64,000 nucleotides of DNA. Source: Chitinophaga chungangae (lineage in GTDB: Bacteria; Bacteroidota; Bacteroidia; Chitinophagales; Chitinophagaceae). Made by a program: the position numbers and the translations under genes. The DNA is taken from positions 1,398,737 to 1,462,736 of the forward strand of contig NZ_JAGHKP010000002.1 of NCBI RefSeq assembly GCF_017742215.1, given 5' to 3'. This document shows, in pieces, positions 34,087 through 42,870 of this stretch. The first letter of the stretch is position 1. The number at the start of each line of letters is the position of its first letter. The notes under the pieces were generated by a model, which saw only the letters and a list, made by a program, of their open reading frames with translations, did no database searches and was not told where the DNA came from.

Positions 34087-35064
34087 TTAATGGGGCCGTC
34101 CAATTATTTTACCATGTTTCCAGAGGCTGTCCAGCTGCCGCAGCTCCCGTTGCGTTTCTTCCTGAAAGCCGGGCTGGGCCAGCTTTGCGAGCGACGGCTG
34201 CCCTGCGTTCACCCAGGCTGTGTACCAGCACGATGCAACGCTGTGCACGGCCCCGCGGAAACGCCTTTCCACCATGCCGTTCAGCCGGCCGTGGTAGGCT
34301 GCCGCATAGGCGGTGGAATAGTTCCGCACCAGCAAACCGTTCCGTGGCTCATATGCATACCGTTGATCTGAAGGAAAATGCATACTCAGCGTTTTTTCAA
34401 TATGTAGCACAGAATCCGCCGCCACCGCGCTTTCCAGCACAACCTGCCAGAAATGCCCCCTCGGGGCCGGGATGTAAGCGGCTTTCCCTGTCCAGTAATC
34501 ATATTGTCCGTCTGCAAAAAGCTCCGGCAGCCGCGATTCCCACAGCCCGTGAATGCCGTGCTGGCCTGTATATTGACCGTTATGGTTGGAGCAGGCGTGC
34601 AGCGGCACATAGGCATCGCCGATATAATGCCCCAGCTCCGCCGCCGTTTTCAGGATGGCCGCCGTGTTGCCTTCCATAAAGCACCGCGTCAGCCGGTACA
34701 TCATCCGCTCCAGGTGCCAGGGCAACACCCCGTTGCGCTGCAGGCTGTCTTCCGTATATTTTTCCACCGCCTCCCGCCAGCCCCGCGGCAGTTCCGCATA
34801 TGGCGGCCGGCCGTAACGGTCCAGATCTATATAATGTCGCGCTCCCTCCGCCGGCAGCAGGTACCTGCGTTTATCCGGCGCCGTAGCCTGCGCCGCCAGG
34901 TATTCCAGGTTCGGCTTGAAAAGCACCAGCATTTCCGGCGGAAGCGAAAATACCGCCAGCCGGTTAATGCGTTCGTGGGCAAAGAAACCCCATGCCTTTG
35001 CAACGAAAGGCAGAATTAACAGGGCCGGCAATAAAAACACCGGCCGTAACAAGGGCAACATCAT
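34087..35064 (-). CDS. secreted zinc-dependent phospholipase C / S1-P1 nuclease-like protein
   Basis: 325 residues with a signal peptide predicted to be cut at AKA-WGFFAH, leaving Trp25 as the new N-terminus with His30 nearby. In the zinc phospholipase C and S1/P1 nuclease superfamily the mature N-terminal Trp coordinates zinc, and the other ligands are His/Asp residues like those visible here: HYIDLDRYGRPPY (about 92-104), LGHYIGDAYVPLHACSNHNG (about 144-163) and GIHGLWESRLPEL. A phosphodiesterase acting on phospholipid or nucleic acid is likely; the substrate cannot be chosen from sequence. It lies 123 bp from DUF502 on the same strand. Confidence 0.8.
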   Translation of the reverse strand: MMLPLLRPVFLLPALLILPFVAKAWGFFAHERINRLAVFSLPPEMLVLFKPNLEYLAAQATAPDKRRYLLPAEGARHYIDLDRYGRPPYAELPRGWREAVEKYTEDSLQRNGVLPWHLERMMYRLTRCFMEGNTAAILKTAAELGHYIGDAYVPLHACSNHNGQYTGQHGIHGLWESRLPELFADGQYDYWTGKAAYIPAPRGHFWQVVLESAVAADSVLHIEKTLSMHFPSDQRYAYEPRNGLLVRNYSTAYAAAYHGRLNGMVERRFRGAVHSVASCWYTAWVNAGQPSLAKLAQPGFQEETQRELRQLDSLWKHGKIIGRPH

Positions 35065-35187
35065 CGTGTGGTTTGATGTAGCTGCAAGATCGTGGGAAAA
35101 AGGTCACGGGAACTATTTCCCGGGTGACAATATCTTAATCAGGGACGATAAAATCCCCGAAAAACGAAGGGGGAAAGGAATTTGCAA

Positions 35188-35847
35188 TCAGGATGAACGG
35201 CCCGGGTTTCCCCCCTCAGGCACTACCGCCGGCAATTCGGTGATATGCGTAACCCCGCCCGAGACGGCGAATTTCATCGCCTCGCCCGCCGAAACGTTCG
35301 TCAGCGGCCGCACCTTTTCCTTCCGCACTATAAAAACCTTGCCCGTAATAGCATAGGCATGCGGAACATACACCGCAAAATACCCCTCCAGCCCCAACGC
35401 CCGCACATCCTCCTGCGTAATGAACCCCATTTCCCATACATCTTCCCCGTAAACATTCACCAGCACAGGATGGTCGAATTTCTTCTTTTCCCCCACAAAT
35501 GCATCAAATACATCCTTTACAGAGGAATAAATATATTTAATAAATGGCGTGCGTTCGAGTATATGATCAAACATGTCGATCAGCCGCCCCACAATGAACG
35601 AAGAGCTCAAATATCCCACAAACACCACCAGCGCCAGCACGATCACAAACCCGACCCCCTTGTACCGCAGGAAATTCAACGGATGGTCCACCGGCACCAC
35701 GTCTTTAGGCAACAAATTGTCGATCGTGACGAAACCCCAGTAAAGCGTAAACGCCGTGATCCCGATGGGCGCCAAAATCAGCAACCCCTGGAAAAAATAG
35801 CGCAGTATGCGGGATAACAGTACCCTGAACCTCAGTTTTGGAGACAT
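35188..35847 (-). CDS. DUF502 family membrane protein
   Basis: 219 residues from ATG 35845-35847 (MSPKLRFRVLLSRILRYFFQ); the frame continues further upstream but only across the divergent promoter region. Two membrane segments (about 16-36, YFFQGLLILAPIGITAFTLY, and 61-82, YKGVGFVIVLALVVFVGYLS) are followed by the conserved cytosolic or periplasmic domain with TPFIKYIYSSVKDVFDAF and VYVPHAYAITGKVFIVRKE (about 160-180). DUF502 proteins are widespread and of unknown function. Divergent from the TetR gene. Confidence 0.9.
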   Translation of the reverse strand: MSPKLRFRVLLSRILRYFFQGLLILAPIGITAFTLYWGFVTIDNLLPKDVVPVDHPLNFLRYKGVGFVIVLALVVFVGYLSSSFIVGRLIDMFDHILERTPFIKYIYSSVKDVFDAFVGEKKKFDHPVLVNVYGEDVWEMGFITQEDVRALGLEGYFAVYVPHAYAITGKVFIVRKEKVRPLTNVSAGEAMKFAVSGGVTHITELPAVVPEGGNPGRSS

Positions 35848-35966
35848 GTGATATGGTATTGAAAGGCCAAAGGTACTGTATTTGAACGCCACATTCCGCC
35901 TCCCGTATGCCAAAATGCATACCCCGGCTGACCAATCCCGTTCGTCATAAAGTTCGAAAAAAATGA

Positions 35967-36005
35967 ATGGAAACTTTGGCAGTTTAAATAGTTTCCATAG
36001 TTTTG
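35967..36005 (+). promoter_or_regulatory. promoter with embedded TetR-type operator
   Basis: Near-perfect Bacteroidota promoter: TTTG at 35975-35978, a 19-nt spacer and TAGTTTTG at 35998-36005. Within and across it lies an inverted repeat, ATGGAAACT (35967-35975) and AGTTTCCAT (35990-35998), with a nested repeat AAACT-ttggc-AGTTT (35971-35985). The -7 element ends seven bases before the TetR start codon, so the message would be leaderless or nearly so. The palindrome is well placed for TetR autorepression of the efflux operon. Confidence 0.65.
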
Positions 36006-36012
36006 CGCGTGT

Positions 36013-36633
36013 ATGGAAGTACAAGAGCGAATTTTAGATACGGCCTTCAACCTGTTCCGGCAATACGGCACCAGGTCCATTACTATGGACGATATCGCCA
36101 TCAAAATGGGAATCTCCAAAAAGACCCTTTACGCCCATTTTGCCGATAAAAGCGATCTCGTGGTGAACGTGATCAGCCGCCACCTCAAGCTCATGCAGGA
36201 CCAATGCATCGAAAGCCGCAACAACAGTAAGGATGCCGTGGAAGAACTGTTCCTCGTCATGAAAATGCTGGACGAAAAGCTCCGCAATATGAACCCGGTA
36301 GTGATGATGGACCTCCAGAAATTTCATGCGAAAGCCTTCCAGCTGTTCGAAGAGCACAAAAACGTGTTCCTCATGCAGACCATCCGCGAAAACCTCGAGC
36401 GAGGCATCCGCGAAGGGCTGTACCGGCCGGATATCGATATCGACATCCTCAGCCATTTCCGTACCGCTTCCGCCATGTTCTGCTTCCAGCCCGAACTGTT
36501 CCCGATGAACGGCTACGATATGTCGAAAGTGCAGCGCGTGCTGCTGGAACATTTCCTTTTCGGAGTGGCTTCAGTAAAAGGTTACCAGGAAATCGAAAAA
36601 TACAAGGTTAAAGATTACCCGAATAAATATTAA
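36013..36633 (+). CDS. TetR/AcrR family transcriptional regulator
   Basis: 206 residues. The N-terminal HTH is typical: ILDTAFNLFRQYGTRSITMD, DIAIKMGISKKTLYAHFADK (about residues 7-47). The C-terminal ligand-binding domain (about 60-200) is helical and divergent as usual; its NPVVMMDLQKFHAKAFQLFE segment resembles other Bacteroidota TetR proteins next to TolC/RND operons. The TolC gene starts 5 bp after its stop, so regulator and pump share one transcript. A palindrome lies in its promoter. Confidence 0.93.
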   Translation: MEVQERILDTAFNLFRQYGTRSITMDDIAIKMGISKKTLYAHFADKSDLVVNVISRHLKLMQDQCIESRNNSKDAVEELFLVMKMLDEKLRNMNPVVMMDLQKFHAKAFQLFEEHKNVFLMQTIRENLERGIREGLYRPDIDIDILSHFRTASAMFCFQPELFPMNGYDMSKVQRVLLEHFLFGVASVKGYQEIEKYKVKDYPNKY

Positions 36634-36638
36634 AAAGT

Positions 36639-38006
36639 ATGCAGTTTAAATGGAAGCTCATCGCCCTCGCAGGACTGATGACGCAATTTTTCACCTACGC
36701 TCAGGCACAGCAGGCCCCCCCGCCTTCTCAGGAAACCATACGATTCTCCGCGCAGGACGCAGTTGCTTATGCGTTAACGCATCAATACGCCGTGCGTAAC
36801 GCCAAAATGGAGGAACTGTACCAGCTGGCCGTAAACAAGGAAGTAAGCGGGCTCGCCCTGCCGCAGGTATCCGGTGCCGCCTCCTTCCAGCACAACCCGA
36901 TCATTCAGAAACAACTGCTCGACGCCAGCAACTTTGACACCTCCGCTCCAAAAGGTACGCTGGTGCCCTTTTCATTCGGCCTGGCCTACAACGCACAGGG
37001 AACGGTGAACGTAAACCAGGTGCTGTTCGATCCCAGTGTGCTGGTAGCCCTCCAGGCCCGGAAAACCCTGGAAGAACTGGCCAGCAAAAACGTAAAAAAG
37101 TCGGAGATAGATGTAAAGACGGAAGTGTACAAGGCGTATTATAACGTAGTGGCAGCAGACAAAGCGTTGTCTATCCTCCGCGAGAATATCGACCGGCTGG
37201 GAAAAACGCTGGCCGAAACCCGCGAAATATACAACAACGGCCTCGTGGAAAAGCTGGATGTGGACAGGCTGGTGGTGCAGCTTAACAACCTGAAGTCTGA
37301 AGATACCCGCCTGCGCAATATCCGCGAAGTAGGCATCGCCGCTCTCAAATACCAGATGGGCATGCCAATCAAACAACCGCTGGAACTGACAGACACGCTC
37401 AGCTCCAACGCGCTCAAGGCCGACATCCAGGAAGATCAGCCGTTCACCTACTCGAACAGGATCGAATACCAACTGCTCGAAACGCAGAAACACGCCAACG
37501 AGTACAACCTGAAAAGATATCGCCTCCAGGCGCTTCCCTCGCTTTCCTTGTTCGGCCAGGGCGGCGCGGCCAGAGCAGCCACCGAATTCGACTACTTCTC
37601 CGGGAAACCCGGTTGGTACGGCTTTGTGTCTTACGGGTTGAACCTTTCAGTGCCCATCTTCTCAGGTATGCAAAGAAGAAGAAAAGTGGACCAGGCATTT
37701 ATCGAGGTACAACAGTCGGAACTTGCCATGGAGAATATGCGTAACACCATCGATCTCGACCAGGCCAATTCCCGGACCACGCTGCGCAACAATATCACCA
37801 GCCTGACAGACCAGGAAGAGAACATGCAGCTGGCAAAAGAAGTGTACGAAACAACGAACATCAAATACAGCGAAGGAGTTGGCTCCAGCCTGGAAATGAT
37901 CACTGCGGAATCGCAGCTGCTCACCGCGCAGAACAACTATTTCACCGCGCTGTTCAACGTGATCGTGTCCCGCATCGATTACCTCAAAGCATACGGCAAA
38001 CTTTAA
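36639..38006 (+). CDS. TolC family outer membrane channel
   Basis: 455 residues with a signal peptide (MQFKWKLIALAGLMTQFFTYAQAQ) but no lipobox, unlike the other pump's channel. The two outer membrane efflux repeats are seen (about 40-235 and 255-450), with AVAYALTHQYAVRNAKMEEL, VYKAYYNVVAADKALSILRE and TTNIKYSEGVGSSLEMITAE typical of TolC. Second gene of the TetR-RND operon. Confidence 0.93.
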   Translation: MQFKWKLIALAGLMTQFFTYAQAQQAPPPSQETIRFSAQDAVAYALTHQYAVRNAKMEELYQLAVNKEVSGLALPQVSGAASFQHNPIIQKQLLDASNFDTSAPKGTLVPFSFGLAYNAQGTVNVNQVLFDPSVLVALQARKTLEELASKNVKKSEIDVKTEVYKAYYNVVAADKALSILRENIDRLGKTLAETREIYNNGLVEKLDVDRLVVQLNNLKSEDTRLRNIREVGIAALKYQMGMPIKQPLELTDTLSSNALKADIQEDQPFTYSNRIEYQLLETQKHANEYNLKRYRLQALPSLSLFGQGGAARAATEFDYFSGKPGWYGFVSYGLNLSVPIFSGMQRRRKVDQAFIEVQQSELAMENMRNTIDLDQANSRTTLRNNITSLTDQEENMQLAKEVYETTNIKYSEGVGSSLEMITAESQLLTAQNNYFTALFNVIVSRIDYLKAYGKL

Positions 38007-38046
38007 TCATCAACTGTTTAACATCCGCCTTAAAATCTATAATACA

Positions 38047-39156
38047 ATGACTAAAAGATATTTAACGCTCTCTCTCGCCACGCTGATCCTGGCCGCTTGC
38101 GGCGGTGGCGGGGAAAACAAAGCCGAGAAACTCCAGAAGCTCAAACAGGACAAAGCCAAGCTGGACCTGGAAATTTCCACGCTGGAAAAAGAACTGAAAG
38201 CAGGCGATTCCTCCGTGAAAACCAAAACGGTTACCATCGCTGCCGTTGAAGACACGGTGTTTGAGCACTTCATCGATATCCAGGGTAATGTGGACGCGCG
38301 TGAGAACGTGAACGTAAGCGCGCAAAGCCCCGGCATCATTAAAGCCATTTACGTGAAAGAAGGCCAGCGTGTTTCCAAAGGCCAGGCGCTCGCACAGGTA
38401 GACGACCAGGTGGCCCGCGCCGGCATCGCCGAAGTGGAAACACAACTGGAGCTTCAGAAAACGCTTTTTGCCAAACGGGAAAACCTGTGGAAACAAAAGA
38501 TCGGCTCCGAAGTGGAATACCTGAACGCAAAAGCAGCCGTAGACAACCTCGAGAAAAAACTCGCTACGCTGAGAGACCAGCAGGCGCTCACCCGCATCGT
38601 TTCCCCCATCAACGGCACCGTAGACGCGGTGATCGCTAAATTGGGCGACAATGCGGCTCCCGGCCAGCCCGCCTTCCGCGTCGTGAACACCAGCAACCTT
38701 CGCGTTGTGGCCAATATCGCCGAATCTTTCGCCGGCCGCGTAACAACCGGCGACGAAGTGATCGTAACGCTGCCGGATATTCAAAAAGAGATCCGCACCC
38801 GCATCGGCTTCGCCTCTAAAGTGATCGATCCGCTGAGCCGCACCATTAACGTGGAAATTCCGCTGAAACCGTCCGCAGACATGCATCCCAACATGATCGC
38901 ACAATTGCGCATCGTAGACTACCGCGCCAAAGATGCCATCGTGATCCCCGTTGGCGTGATCCAGTATTCACTCGGCAAACCCTACGTGCTCACCGTGAAA
39001 GGCGAAGGCAACAAACTGCAGGCTTCCCGTGTGAACATCGAGCTGGGCCGCACTTACAATGACAAAGCGGAGATCAAATCAGGCCTCAAAGACGGCGACA
39101 GGATTATCACTACCGGCTTCCAGGGCCTGAACGACAACGATTATATCAAATTGTAA
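38047..39156 (+). CDS. RND efflux periplasmic adaptor lipoprotein
   Basis: 369 residues. Lipoprotein signal MTKRYLTLSLATLILAAC (Cys 18) followed by a Gly run and an unusual N-terminal coiled coil (about 26-55, KAEKLQKLKQDKAKLDLEIS) before the lipoyl half (VSAQSPGIIKAIYVKEGQRV, about 92-111). A short helical hairpin, the second lipoyl half (RIVSPINGTVDAVIAKLGDN, about 181-200), beta barrel and membrane-proximal domain follow. The permease starts 29 bp downstream. The coiled-coil insertion near the anchor is common in Bacteroidota adaptors. Confidence 0.93.
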   Translation: MTKRYLTLSLATLILAACGGGGENKAEKLQKLKQDKAKLDLEISTLEKELKAGDSSVKTKTVTIAAVEDTVFEHFIDIQGNVDARENVNVSAQSPGIIKAIYVKEGQRVSKGQALAQVDDQVARAGIAEVETQLELQKTLFAKRENLWKQKIGSEVEYLNAKAAVDNLEKKLATLRDQQALTRIVSPINGTVDAVIAKLGDNAAPGQPAFRVVNTSNLRVVANIAESFAGRVTTGDEVIVTLPDIQKEIRTRIGFASKVIDPLSRTINVEIPLKPSADMHPNMIAQLRIVDYRAKDAIVIPVGVIQYSLGKPYVLTVKGEGNKLQASRVNIELGRTYNDKAEIKSGLKDGDRIITTGFQGLNDNDYIKL

Positions 39157-39185
39157 CCAGGTTTGCCATCTTTAAAAATTAACCG

Positions 39186-42100
39186 ATGAAGGACTTAGAA
39201 AAAGAGTTTAAGCTCACCAGCTGGGCGATCGATAATAAGGTGAGCATTTACGTGGCGACCCTTATCATTACGATCGCCGGTTTCCTGGCTTATAATAAAA
39301 TGCCGAAGGAGCAGTTTCCCGAGGTCGTGTTCCCGCAGTTTTACATATCTACCGTGTATTTCGGTACTTCTCCGGAGGATATGGAAACCCTCGTGACCAA
39401 ACCCATCGAGAAAAAACTGAAATCCATTTCCGGCGTAAAAAAGATCACCAGCTCTTCCATACAGGATTACTCCGCGATCACGATCGAATTTAATCCCGAC
39501 GAAGACCTGGAAGCGGCCGCCAATGAAGTAAGAGCGAAAATAGACGAAGCGAAGCCGGACCTCCCCACCAACCTGTCCACAGACGGGCAGGAACCACAGG
39601 TGATACAGATAGACGTTTCCCAGATCCCGATCATGAACGTGAACATGAGCGGCGACTTCGACCTGCAGACGCTTAAAAGATACGCGGATGAAATGCAGGA
39701 TAGGATCGAAGGGCTGAAGGAAATTACCCGTGTAGACATCGTGGGCGCGCTGGACAGGGAGATCCATATCGACCTGGACAAATACAAAATGGACGCCGCC
39801 CGCATCAGTTTCGACGATATTGCGAACGCAGTGGCGATGGAGAACAGGACGATCTCCGGCGGCCTTGTGTCGATGGACGGCCAGAAACGGACCCTGTCTG
39901 TAAAAGGCGAATACAAAGACCCCACGCTGATCAGGAACATCGTGATCCGCGGTTCTTCAGGCGCAATCGTATACCTGAGAGACATTGCAGATGTAAAAGA
40001 CGATTTTAAAGAACAGGAATCATATGCCCGCCTCAACGGCAAAAGCGTAATCACGCTCAACGTTATCAAAAGAAGCGGCGAAAACCTGATCGACGCGTCG
40101 GACAAGATCTCGAAGATCGTGGAAGAAATGAAGGCCGGTTACCTGCCGAAAGGCCTGGACGTAACCATTACGGCCGATCAGAGCGAATCCACCCGCGTTA
40201 CCCTGCACGACCTGATCAATACGATCATCATCGGTTTTATTTTGGTGACCGTCGTGCTCATGTTCTTCATGGGCGCAGTGAACGCCATATTCGTGGCGGC
40301 TTCCGTACCTATCTCCATGTTCATCGCTTTCGTGGTGCTGGGCATGATGGATTACACCCTGAACATGATGGTGCTGTTCTCCTTCCTGCTGGCATTGGGT
40401 ATTGTGGTAGACGATGCGATCGTGGTAATTGAGAACGTGCACCGTATTTTTTATGAACGAAGGGACCTCGGTATTGTGAAAGCCGCGAAAATAGCGGCGG
40501 GTGAAGTGTTCCTCCCCGTATTCTCCGGCACGCTCACGGTACTCGCGCCGTTCTTCCCGCTGCTGTTCTGGCCGGGCATCATCGGCAGCTTCATGAAATT
40601 CCTGCCAGTGACGCTGATCGTTACCCTGCTGGCCTCGCTGGTAGTGGCATATATTATCAATCCCGTGTTCGCGGTGGACTTTATGGACCGTCACGAAGGG
40701 GAAAGTCATCCCAAACCCCGCTTCGACAGGAAATTCACCATCACCACGATCGTATTCGCCTTTATCGCCCTGATCTGCTATACCATCAGTTTCGGCGCGG
40801 GCAACATCGTATTTTTCATTTACCTGCTGGTAGTGCTGGAACGTTTCTGGCTGGGCGGCGTTGCAAGGAAATTCCAGAGCAATATCTGGCCCCGCGTACA
40901 AAACCGTTACCGCAGGGTGTTGAGCTGGGCCATCGTTGGATGGCGCCCGGTATTCATCCTGCTGGGCACTTTCGGCCTGCTGGTGTTCAGCATTATGCTG
41001 ACCGCGATCCGCAGCCCCAAAGTGGTGTTTTTCCCGCAGGCGGACCCGAACTTTATCTACGCTTACATCGAACTGCCGATCGGTACGGACCAGAAAGTGA
41101 CCGATTCCATTACCAATGTGATCGAACAAAGAGTGACCAAAGTAGTCGGCGGCACCCAAAACCCGCTGGTGAAATCCATCATCTCTAACGTGGCCGTTGG
41201 CGCGGGAGATCCCAGCCAGATGGACATGAGCACCCAGCCGCATAAGGGTAAGGTGACCGTAGCGTTCGTTGAATTTGCGAAACGTAACGGCCAGTCTACA
41301 GTAAAATATCTCGACGAGATCCGTAATGCCGTGAAAGGCGTGCCTGGTGCGGATATTACGGTTGAGCAGGAACAGGGCGGCCCTCCCACCGGTAAACCGA
41401 TCAACATCGAAATTTCCGGTGATGAATTTGAACAGCTGGCCACTACATCAGACCGTTTGAAACGTTATCTCGATAGTCTCCAGATCGGCGGCGTGGAAGA
41501 GCTGAAAAGCGACTTCCAGAGCAACAAACCGGAGATCATCGTATCCATAGACCGCGAACGCGCGAACCGCGAAGGGATCTCCACCGGCCAGATAGGCGGC
41601 GCATTGCGCACGGCGCTGTTTGGTACGGAAGTATCCAAATTCCGCGACCCGGAAGACGATTACCCGATCATCGTTCGCCTGCAGGAAGACCAGCGCAATA
41701 ATATCAACACGCTGATGAACCTGAACCTTACTTACCGCGATATGAACATGGGCGGCGCTATCCGCCAGGTGCCCCTGAGCGCCGTGGCCGATATCCGTTA
41801 CTCCAACACGTACGCAGGCATCAAACGTAAGGACGATAAACGCGTGGTAACCCTGTACTCCAACGTACTGACCGGTTTCAACGCCAACGAAGTGGTGGCG
41901 GCCATCAACTCCGCGGTGCTGGACTTCAGCCCGCCGGACGGCATCAGCGTGAAAATGACCGGTGAACAGGAAGACCAGGCCGAAACCATGGGTTTCCTCC
42001 TGATCGCCATGGCAGGCGCTATCGGCCTCATCTTCTTTATCATGGTAACGCAGTTCAACTCCGTGGGCCGTTCTTTTGTGATCTTCCTCGAGATCCTGTT

Positions 42101-42743
42101 CAGCATCATCGGTGTGTTCCTCGGGTTCTCCATCTTCGGTATGGACATCTCCATCGTAATGACCGGCGTAGGTATCATGGCGCTGGCAGGTATCGTTGCC
42201 CGTAACGGTATCGTGCTCGTGGAATTTATCGATCTGCTCACCATACAGGGCGTGCCGGTGAACGAAGCCGTGGTGGAAGCGGGCAGAACGCGTATGACGC
42301 CCGTGTTGCTCACCGCCATCGCCGCCATCCTCGGTCTTATCCCGCTGGCGGTAGGTCTTAACATCGACTTCTGGGCATTGTTCAGCGAATTCAACCCGCA
42401 CATCTTCTTCGGCGGCGACAACGTGGCCTTCTGGGGCCCTCTCGCCTGGACGATGGTGTTCGGCCTCATCTTCGCCACTTTCCTTACGCTTATCCTGGTG
42501 CCGGTGATGTACGCCATGAACAAACGCTGCATCGACGTGCTGGATCTTTACGGCCTGCCCCGCGGGCTGAAATATGTGCCGTTCCTGGTACTGATCCTCA
42601 AACTGTTCTCCCGCAAGGAAACAGTGCGCAAGCTGCACGATCTGAACTACGTATCACCGCGCCCTTATAATTTCTTTAACCACCAGCCTGACGGCGAGGA
42701 TAAAGAAAAGGCCAGATCCGCCAAAGGAGTAGTAATGCATTAA
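39186..42743 (+). CDS. RND efflux permease, large HAE/HME-related type
   Basis: 1185 residues, about 130 more than a standard AcrB. The fold is intact: first helix after MKDLEKEFKLTSWAIDNKVS, porter domains, and the helix-4 motif LGIVVDDAIVVIENVHRIFY (about residues 401-420, adjacent Asp pair). The second half holds GIMALAGIVARNGIVLVEF. Extra length comes from insertions in the middle (hydrophobic block near 510-570) and between the last helices (SEFNPHIFFGGDNVAFWGPL, about 1065-1085), plus a charged C-terminal tail. The same enlarged form recurs in Bacteroidota behind TetR and TolC. Substrate unknown. Confidence 0.94.
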   Translation: MKDLEKEFKLTSWAIDNKVSIYVATLIITIAGFLAYNKMPKEQFPEVVFPQFYISTVYFGTSPEDMETLVTKPIEKKLKSISGVKKITSSSIQDYSAITIEFNPDEDLEAAANEVRAKIDEAKPDLPTNLSTDGQEPQVIQIDVSQIPIMNVNMSGDFDLQTLKRYADEMQDRIEGLKEITRVDIVGALDREIHIDLDKYKMDAARISFDDIANAVAMENRTISGGLVSMDGQKRTLSVKGEYKDPTLIRNIVIRGSSGAIVYLRDIADVKDDFKEQESYARLNGKSVITLNVIKRSGENLIDASDKISKIVEEMKAGYLPKGLDVTITADQSESTRVTLHDLINTIIIGFILVTVVLMFFMGAVNAIFVAASVPISMFIAFVVLGMMDYTLNMMVLFSFLLALGIVVDDAIVVIENVHRIFYERRDLGIVKAAKIAAGEVFLPVFSGTLTVLAPFFPLLFWPGIIGSFMKFLPVTLIVTLLASLVVAYIINPVFAVDFMDRHEGESHPKPRFDRKFTITTIVFAFIALICYTISFGAGNIVFFIYLLVVLERFWLGGVARKFQSNIWPRVQNRYRRVLSWAIVGWRPVFILLGTFGLLVFSIMLTAIRSPKVVFFPQADPNFIYAYIELPIGTDQKVTDSITNVIEQRVTKVVGGTQNPLVKSIISNVAVGAGDPSQMDMSTQPHKGKVTVAFVEFAKRNGQSTVKYLDEIRNAVKGVPGADITVEQEQGGPPTGKPINIEISGDEFEQLATTSDRLKRYLDSLQIGGVEELKSDFQSNKPEIIVSIDRERANREGISTGQIGGALRTALFGTEVSKFRDPEDDYPIIVRLQEDQRNNINTLMNLNLTYRDMNMGGAIRQVPLSAVADIRYSNTYAGIKRKDDKRVVTLYSNVLTGFNANEVVAAINSAVLDFSPPDGISVKMTGEQEDQAETMGFLLIAMAGAIGLIFFIMVTQFNSVGRSFVIFLEILFSIIGVFLGFSIFGMDISIVMTGVGIMALAGIVARNGIVLVEFIDLLTIQGVPVNEAVVEAGRTRMTPVLLTAIAAILGLIPLAVGLNIDFWALFSEFNPHIFFGGDNVAFWGPLAWTMVFGLIFATFLTLILVPVMYAMNKRCIDVLDLYGLPRGLKYVPFLVLILKLFSRKETVRKLHDLNYVSPRPYNFFNHQPDGEDKEKARSAKGVVMH

Positions 42744-42806
42744 TAAAGAACTGTTTTTTCTTTTAATAATCAGAGCAAACAGTGTAACAGTTGTAGGTTA
42801 ACAAGT

Positions 42807-42837
42807 ACCGTCCCGATTCCTCGGGACGGTTTTTTTT
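42807..42837 (+). terminator. rho-independent terminator after the second RND operon
   Basis: Perfect 10-bp stem ACCGTCCCGA / TCGGGACGGT with four-base loop, followed by seven T residues. Confidence 0.92.
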
Positions 42838-42870
42838 ATGTATTTTTCGAAATACCTGAAAACTGATATC

